This document shows, one piece after another, positions 42,901-50,054 of a stretch of 50,054 nucleotides of DNA; the first letter of the stretch is position 1; every line of letters starts with the position of its first letter. This DNA is from Phoronis australis (Eukaryota > Phoronida > Phoronidae): contig NMRA01000672.1 of NCBI GenBank assembly GCA_002633005.1, positions 162,623 through 212,676 on the forward strand, in the 5' to 3' direction. A program made the position numbers and the translations under genes. The notes below the pieces were generated by a model, which saw nothing but the letters and a program-made list of their open reading frames with translations, made no database searches and was not told the origin of the DNA.

Positions 42901-45900
42901 CAAGTTAGATATATGGCGGGACAGCACAGGTTAAAATCATTCAAAAACATGCACGTGCACTGTTTCCTGGTTAGAAACTATTCGACCAAATTTATGAAAT
43001 TTCACTAAAGAAATCAAATTTTACAAAGCGGAACCATAGGGGCCAGCAGTAATAAAATCATAAAAAAATTCACGTGACGTCTGTCATTGTCATAACCATA
43101 GAAATATATTTGGAAAAAAAGCCCCTTGATGAGGTTCACGAGCTACAACAGGCGACTGTCCTTAGTCAAGGATTGTAAAATACGAGATGGTATGTCCTTT
43201 TCATTGCCTGTTGCTTGGAAACGAACAAAAAACCCAATTTTTTTATTTTCTTAGTCACACAGAAAATTGATAAGGAAATATTATTTGAAATCACTAACAT
43301 CCCACGAATCGGACCCCCAAAGCACCTCAAAAATTTCTAAACACAAAAACATGCATAATTTAGCGCATGTTTTAGCGCTCGCGGAATTAAGGTTAACGGA
43401 AACCCGTTCGAAAATGCAAAAGCTGTCATCATATAAACAGTCTCAACAGTTTTTACAAAAATAATACAAAAAAAATTCTCTAACTTTCATTTCAACCGTT
43501 TTAAAATTACTTTACTCACTGGACATATTTGATTGGGCCAAAGTACTGATGATGCTCCACCTTAAAAAAATACTGGCGTGGATAATTTCAAATAAACCGT
43601 TGAAAATATGTCACCAGGACGTTCGAAAGCACATTTTTATAGGATCTGAGGCGATGACCCTAGAGTCGACCTCGTGGAATGGCAGTTAATAATGCTAACA
43701 AAATCCACAGTTAAAGCGTAGGGTAAATTTATCACCGACAGTGCGTCCTCGTGAAATACTTTTTTCAAAAGTCTCACATCTGAAATACTCCACGATTTAA
43801 AGCAACTTCTTTGCCCACTATTTTCTTTCCTTGCAACGTTTGCCCCCTTAGCTTCTACTGCCCCNATACTTGTGCTGTGCAAATAACCGCAGCACCCAGA
43901 AGCGAAGAATGGGGTCAATTAGATGCTCACCGGCCTAAAGCCTTTTGTGATGGTTAGCTCCACATCGGGAACTCCACCTAAAGGAATCTTTGATGTGGTA
44001 CGCATGCTGGGAGCCTAAGTCCATATTGGATTTACACTCTAGGAACTTCGCACCAGGTAGCTATGGTGGGAGTGGCCTAACTGTGTTTGTCTGCACTGCC
44101 TATTGGTTGCATTCAATAGAACAACTGCGTCTCTTGTCACGTGATTTTTGTATTTCCCGCCAATGCGATTCAGATTGCTATTCGAACCAGAAAACCGCTG
44201 CTGTTGTGACAAGGGATACGTGCGATTACTACTGCTACATACGAAACCTCATAACTACTAGAAAGAGATCTATAAATATATTGTGTGGAGTACCTGAACA
44301 ATATCATCTGTGGATCCATCACCCAGTAAGTACTCTGCTTTTATAACATGTGTTACGTCGACGTTACGTTTTCTGCAAACGGTTATCGGGCAAACACTAA
44401 AAAGCAACGATGCTGCATGGCCTTCAGCTGGTCGGGTGGCAGCTTCTTGGAAAGGAGGTGTTTGGAGTGTGACCGTCTATTTAGATGACAAAAAAGTAAA
44501 AAGTTGGGCAAGGATGAAAAAAGCTAAGCAAAGAGTTCAATCGAGTGAGAGTTTTGAAATGTGTGGTCGCATATGTGGACTCTTCAGGTGTTTGTGATAA
44601 TTTTACCTTCCTCTTTTATTGCGGTTTTTCATCATTATTAAGTTTGTTGTCAACTCATTCGCCAAAAATTCAAGATCAGATTTGTCTGTTAAGTGTTTTT
44701 AAACCCCGAACGCTTTAGTCGCAATTCAACATTGACAGCTAATTGTAACTTTGTTAGTTATTGCTGTGTAGTTGTAACGGTAGTTCTATTTCAAAATATT
44801 TGTTTGAGTTCCTGCAAATGGCAGTAGGTTTCATATAGGACCAATATTACTCCCAGGTTACATTTTTGATACTGTGAATGATTTTAATTTTTTCAGTAAA
44901 TATCTTGGATTAACCAACTGCCGTCAAAAACTTGCAAAATATCCTAATGAACTTTTATTCTATTTAAGCATGGTGTAATTACACTGTTGAATAACTAAAA
45001 GGTTACGTTGTCTTTTAGAAGGAGCTTTTGGGAAATTGGGCGAATGTTACTCATCTGAAATGTAGTTTCAATCCCTTTAATCGGTTTTTGTAAAAAATAT
45101 AAAGACACTTCACTTAGGTCTGACCATATCGCCCAACATCATAGGGTTTCATCACAGGCAAACCGTGAACTAACAAAATGGTTTTCAAGTGTTTGTTTTT
45201 TTTTGCCGTCATAATGGAAATCATCGTCGAAATTCCTTGAAAACCACTTCTATAATAACAATTTTTCGCTCATGAGAGGTACAGCATTCTAGAGGTTTAG
45301 TTTAGTCCTTTATGACTAAAGTGTTCAAACGAGACATTACGATTGGTGAACCCCGTTTGTGCTAAAATAAGAATTTAGCGCTCTCAAGTCCAAAATATAT
45401 GAAAGATTAGGAAAAAATGTAAAAAGGCCACGCGCAGGACAAAACCTTGAACGGACAAAAATGTTTAAATACGTGATGTCACGACCATAACTTATCATTT
45501 TCAATTATAGTATATTAATAATCGTCTACCATTCGTGTATAAATTTGGGATGTTGTCCAGCGGTAAAATCTCTACCAAATGTTTCACTTTTTCGCTGCAT
45601 TACACCGATAGCATTCTGTTCGCAAAGCGCACAATATAAATCGCCTAGTAAAGAGCACAAATTGCAGATAAAACAGTAGCCCACTCAAACGTTTAGTAAT
45701 CACTGAACCTACTCGAATCTCTCTGAATCTTGCATTACCCCCAACGACATCCCTGGGCCCGCCGCTAGCGCAACTGAAAACTTCATAACCCGAATATGGA
45801 CTCCGATCGGCCCAAAAAATATGATTTTCATGATAAAGACTGCTGGGCGCAGAGATCACCACGCTTAAAGTCATTACTGATTTGCTACTCACTGTACTAG

Positions 45901-46989
45901 AAATTATTTCCAGAAACCAGGCTATCGTTTTATTTGTGCCTATATATTAATCTTTCGTAATAGAAGAGTTCAGTAACGCTAGGATCTCACTCTCGCTGGT
46001 TCCTTGCATATCCGCTGGGGGAAAGACACCAATCATTTTTATGATCGACATATGTCCCGAATAATATATAAATGATATGTGCGTCGACAGCTCGTTACCA
46101 GAGATGAAAAGGAGACCGAGGTAGGCGATATAAGGTTATTTATTATGACTAGTACAATTACAATAAAATGAATACAGGTAAATAACGTATAATAGGTAAT
46201 CTCTGGTGAGATGGGCAATAAGAAGCGCCGGCCACGTGGAAGTACGAGAGAATGACGAAAACTGGGAGGAAGAGGGTTCTGGAAAATTGAAAGAGTTTTT
46301 GACGCACAATAATGTGGCCGAAACAAAGTGAACTGAAAGTACCATTTATACCATTTTTCCATCGTAGGTTCTGATTGGCTTTTATATTTGTCAACAGATA
46401 GCGCTTTATACGTAAACAAAACCAGCATGACTGACGTAGGAAGTGTAAATCATGTGGAATGAAATGGTTCGTGATCTGTTAATGTACAAACAATTCGGTG
46501 CTTAATAGAGAAATGTTCGAGAAATGTGAATTGAAAACTTGTGATTGTGCCTTTTCGGTGAGCATTTTTGTAGCCTGTTGGCATTGGGCTTACAGCTTAA
46601 ATGCCCTTTTCGGCTATCGCGATGTCAAGCTCAGTCAGTTTATTAAACTGCCCAGGTCGCAGAACTCAGTGTACTCGGTCTTTCTGACGTTATTGATACT
46701 GTGTAGAGAGAAAACGTGGTTTGCAAAGATTTCGAAAAGGCTAAAAAAGTTTGAAGTGATATTGAAAACGTAATGAAAACTCAGTGGTGATAAGAATGTA
46801 ATTTCAGTCATGTAACAGGAAACTCTAGGGGTGTGTGCATTTTATTAAACAACTCTATGGTATATGAAGTAAAATGTATTTATAAGGACTCGGTTGGCAT
46901 TTTTTGGCAGTGGAACTCTCAAGTTGAAAAGTATGAAATATTTCTTGTGAATTTATATAGGCCAAATGCCAACGATACTGATTTTTTCA

Positions 46990-47600
46990 AAATATTTTAT
47001 GGCCCCGTCTGGCATTCACTGCTCTATCCCCAAACCGCTTTGACCTATGTTCATGAAATTTTGCACGTGTTCCATTCATGAATGGGACAGCTAGAGTGAA
47101 CTTTCGGGTGAATCCGACAACCGGTGTGCCCTCTGGTGGCAATTTTACATTTTTTACTTTTATCTCCACCTATAAACCAAACCATTCTAAAGATGATTGT
47201 GAAAATTGGCATATATATGTTCTCAGTGTGATGAGAATGGTTGATGATGACGACTTTGACTACTGTGGCGCCTCCTATTGGCAGTTTTTTGCCCATAACA
47301 GTATCCCCTAAACCCATAGCAGGATCTTTATTAAATTTAGCACTAAGAGTAACTACATGAAGTTGACAACAGATGGCGACTTTCAGTCGCATACGAAAAA
47401 CGCTGTGGCTCCTAGTTGCAATATCATTTTTTCCGTTTTCCTTTATTTCTCTCAAGTTCCTTGATTGGGCAACTGGCTTTTTATTAAAGAAACAATGGTA
47501 TGCTCCTGTTTTCGGATGGATTCGATGTACTTTGTGCCATCTAGTGGCCATTTTTATGATACAAATAAACATCCCTAGAAGTACACTGTTTGCTGTGCAT
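46990..47600 (-). repeat. Degenerate ~135-bp-period array with CTCF-like cores
   Basis: Variants of GCCATCTAGTGG occur at 47002, 47128, 47270, 47408 and 47536, spaced 126-142 bases. The copies at 47128-47139 and 47536-47547 are exact reverse complements of the CTCF core pattern CCASYAGRKGGC; the others deviate. T-rich sequence follows each core. The periodicity explains the long overlapping ORFs on both strands here, which I do not regard as genes. Array status is judged by eye. Confidence 0.55.
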
Positions 47601-47683
47601 TCGTGGGCACATTTCTTCACTCTGCGTCGCTCTTGTTAATTATCTTGTGACTGGAATGTTGTTCAATTACAACAAAACAATCC

Positions 47684-48960
47684 TAATCTGAAAAGGGGAA
47701 TTGAGAATCTAAAAAACTCTTTTAATCTTGTGGACCCATTGAGAATAGTCCAAAATGCTTTTCATTGTTTAAAAAGACTCCTTGCAAAATGTCTAGATTA
47801 TTTAGTCAGCAATGAGTTTTTGAACGTGGTGGATAGCGTAAACTCTTAGTCCAGGTTACAGAACAAAACACTCGAGTATTTGTCTTACATTTAACTGTTA
47901 GTAACAATTTTCAAAAACAGCGCAGTTTCTGACGACATAATAATTCTCTGTTAGAAGATGATCATTATTTAACCAAAGTTAGAAATGTGACTATCGATAC
48001 TATTGAGGAGTATTCTGCTCAGCCATACAATAATGAACACTTTAATGAAGAATTTTGAACTATATGCTTCTAGAGACAGCGCACGTGGAATTGAGAATAT
48101 CAGTGACACTGCAGAAACTCCAAATATCCGAAAAATTAGCGATATTGATTGAGCAAGAAATAAAATTGCATTAAAGAACATGAAAAATAACAAAAGTCCA
48201 GGAGTTGAGGGTTTTGCTTTTGGAAGGAATTATCACCCTTCTTATTTAGATCTTTCAAGAATAGTAGTGAAATGAATACTCTCCCCACTTCACAACTGCA
48301 ATGAGTAATGAAAGTTCTGCTAAAATCAGGTAAGCCATGAGAATTTCAAAAAATAAAATTTTGTCATCGTGTTTAGTACAAAGTTCTTGAAAAATTGATT
48401 CACCCAGATCTGACAGGACTTTTATCTGGTCAATTTATTGGTGAAAACATTTGTCTGAACTCTTTATGACATTTTGTATAATACATACTCAAGAGAACTT
48501 TTGGGTCTTGGGATAATAGTGGATTTTGACAAAGCATTAGATACATTGTCCTGGAATTTTGTGTTTAATGTTCTTAAGATGTTTGAGTTCGGAGATATTT
48601 TTTGTGAAAGGATAAAAATGTTAAACGAAAACTCACAACATTGCGTCATGCAACATGACATTGCCTGCCAGACTTTCTCAAAGTTAAATGAGTTGCAAAC
48701 AGAATTTTAGTAACTAATAACTTTTTCACGGTAATTGGTATTTCTCCAACTGACCGAGGTACCTTTTACAGGAATGAAACTGAAAGTTTAGAACATTTAT
48801 TTTGGGATTGCACTTTTGTTCAGTCTTTTTGGGAATTAATAGGTGAATATTATATTAATGCAAAAATGTGCATATATCTTAAGATTTTCAAAATTTTATA
48901 TTTGGTAAAACCGTCAAAGCAAGTGAACGAACTGTTGAATTTTATTATTCTTTTCAGTCA
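47684..48960 (+). pseudogene. Decayed L1/Tx1-type LINE: endonuclease end, reverse transcriptase fragment, C-terminal zinc-binding motif
   Basis: Broken frames on the plus strand keep the LINE order. NSFNLVDPLRIV (about 47720) resembles the end of the endonuclease domain. ALKNMKNNKSPGVEGFAF (about 48169) is the usual segment before the RT fingers. LGIIVDFDKALDTLSWNFVF (48501-48560) matches the RT motif around the first catalytic Asp (here FDKALDTLSW). ETESLEHLFWDC and FW (about 48779-48835) match the C-terminal Cys/His motif. The palm with the YADD box is missing between 48700 and 48770, and several stops interrupt it, so it is a dead, internally deleted copy. Confidence 0.75.
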
Positions 48961-50054
48961 AAAAGCATGTATACTGTAGAAAACTGGAAGTAGAACCTCT
49001 ATTTATAACACCTTTAAAATGAATTAGAAATTTATTTTACTACCAAGTTCTTGATGGATGTTTATGAAATTAAACAAATAAGTTGCTGTACATATCATTG
49101 CCTGAAATTCCAAGACACTTTCCCAAGTTAGAACTTTTGAAACACAGATGTATGGGGCTCTGATGTATTATGTAACAATTTCTTAAAATGTTACAACTAT
49201 TGCATTTGACGAAATTGCAACATTTTACATTGCTAGGTCTCTACTAAAATGTAAGAATTTGTTACATTTTAAGTAATTGTTACATTTTATGTGCAATGTA
49301 CATGAAAGATTCATACAACTATTACACTTTATGAAACCAAAATCGTATCAAAGTAAATGACCAAAATCAGAATAAGTGGTATCTGACACGGCCGGGGTAC
49401 TTGCAACAATTTTACGTGGAACGGGCTGTGGTCATTTTTGCCAAAGAAATGCGACAAGCATTAGCCAAAATATGATGTCATTGTTTCTGTTGTGCTTAAA
49501 ATCTGTGAAATGTGTTGATGACATGTGAGTGCCATCAAAAGATTGCATGAACGCTTCAACAATAATTGTTACCTAACCTTGAAAACTCCTGTCGTCTAGA
49601 GTTGAAACTGAATGGGGTACAGTTTTGACTCTACGAAGAATCTGTGTTAAAAAACAATGGAAACCACATAGGTGCTCATGTATAAATTCGAGCTGGCCTA
49701 TTTGACAGAATTTCATTCAAACAGTCCATGAAAGAATCCATAAAGTGTGTGAACCATTTTCCACCGTGTGGTAAATACCAAGCAAACTCATAAAATGCAT
49801 GATTTCGCTTTTATAAATGTAGCAATGGTACATTTCTCACATGTGCATTCCTGTAAACTGTAACAATTACATAAAATGCTACATTTTAGGAGAGGCCTAG
49901 CAAGGTAAAATGTAACAATGACATAAAATGTAACAGTTGTTGGCTGAGATCATTGTCTCTTTGAAAATTAAGACTTTGACCAAAAATTGTTTAATTGCTG
50001 ATTCTTGCTGACTTAAGGCATGACTTTTAGGTATACATTTCTATTTCAGGAATA
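48961..50054. other. Right flank, no gene seen
   Basis: Apart from the inverted-arm element at 49168-49940 and about 200 bases of probable LINE 3' sequence, nothing recognisable is present up to the end of the window. Confidence 0.5.
49168..49940. mobile_element. ~770-bp non-autonomous element with long inverted arms of TGTAAC words
   Basis: The left arm (to about 49310) and right arm (from about 49850) are inverted copies. The best-conserved part is TTGCTAGGTCTCTACTAAAATGTA against TACATTTTAGGAGAGGCCTAGCAA, flanked on both sides by repeated ATTGTTACATTTTATG-like words. The middle shows no coding potential. Size and structure suggest a MITE; the superfamily is unknown because the exact ends and target duplication are unclear. 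Confidence 0.7.

Larger units (their letters stand above)
37544..46980. other. Region without a recognised gene upstream of the MFS gene
   Basis: I see no chain of exons. It may contain the promoter and a non-coding first exon of the MFS gene; the stretch 39950-40250 is richer in CG dinucleotides than its surroundings, but no core promoter element is clear. It holds dispersed repeats (37783-38100, 42630-42712), a possible element with GGCGGAT-type ends (40374-40662), G-rich tracts (42868-42900), a homopolymer A run (42388-42400), a hairpin (42104-42134) and one undetermined base (43865). The segment 43990-44346 is an open frame ending near a GTAAGT, but it shows no domain and I do not call it. 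Confidence 0.5.

Noticed and set aside
43637-43918. 93-residue minus-strand frame containing an undetermined base
   Set aside because: No domain, no splice partners, and one codon cannot be read because of the N at 43865.
43990-44346. 118-residue plus-strand frame ending near a GTAAGT
   Set aside because: It could be a first exon, but I find no acceptor-linked downstream exon in the following 6 kb and no recognisable motif.
45584-46428. Minus-strand frames of 102 and 129 residues, considered as LTR or gag remnants
   Set aside because: No primer-binding site, polypurine tract, paired LTR or gag/pol motif could be found.
47051-47620. 189-residue open frame on the minus strand
   Set aside because: It runs across the degenerate ~135-base array, overlaps long open frames on the other strand, and has no domain; the periodic repeat explains the lack of stops.

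Overview
This window is nuclear DNA of an animal. It is AT-rich, has introns of 0.1-4.3 kb, and is full of small inverted-repeat elements and decayed transposons. Two complete protein-coding genes can be reconstructed exon by exon, arranged tail to tail. I see no operon, CRISPR array, phage or other bacterial feature. A marine invertebrate deuterostome (hemichordate or lancelet type) would fit, but that is a weak inference and I cannot name the species.

Left part (1-8640): the left edge holds the 5' end of a minus-strand ORF that looks like the coiled-coil ORF1 of a non-LTR retrotransposon. After it come about 8 kb in which I recognise no gene, only small repeats.

SCaMC gene (8641-20469, + strand): ten exons join in frame into a 459-residue calcium-regulated mitochondrial carrier (SLC25A23/24/25 type). 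It has four EF-hands followed by three mitochondrial-carrier repeats. Its introns carry a foldback array, a strong inverted repeat just after exon 4, and a 61-bp minisatellite on both sides of exons 6-7.

Convergent intergenic region (20470-26022): several MITE-like inverted repeats, a 22-bp tandem repeat and the probable 3' UTR of the next gene.

MFS gene (26023-37417, - strand): ten exons join in frame into a 488-residue major-facilitator transporter of the Spinster-like kind. Its introns hold two copies of a ~250-bp hAT-like MITE, a ~200-bp foldback, and a 3.16-kb TIR transposon with the broken remains of a cysteine-rich invertebrate transposon-associated protein.

Right part (37.5-50.05 kb): no gene that I can support. 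It contains dispersed repeats, a degenerate ~135-bp-period array with CTCF-like cores on the minus strand, a decayed L1/Tx1-type LINE, and a ~770-bp element with long inverted repeats built of AATGTAAC-like words.

The two genes have no evident functional link beyond both being membrane transporters. I find no convincing new biological system. The most informative items are the nested transposon with its protein remnants, the minisatellite that reaches a splice acceptor, the CTCF-like array, and the short EF1-EF2 linker with two competing in-frame donors in the carrier gene.
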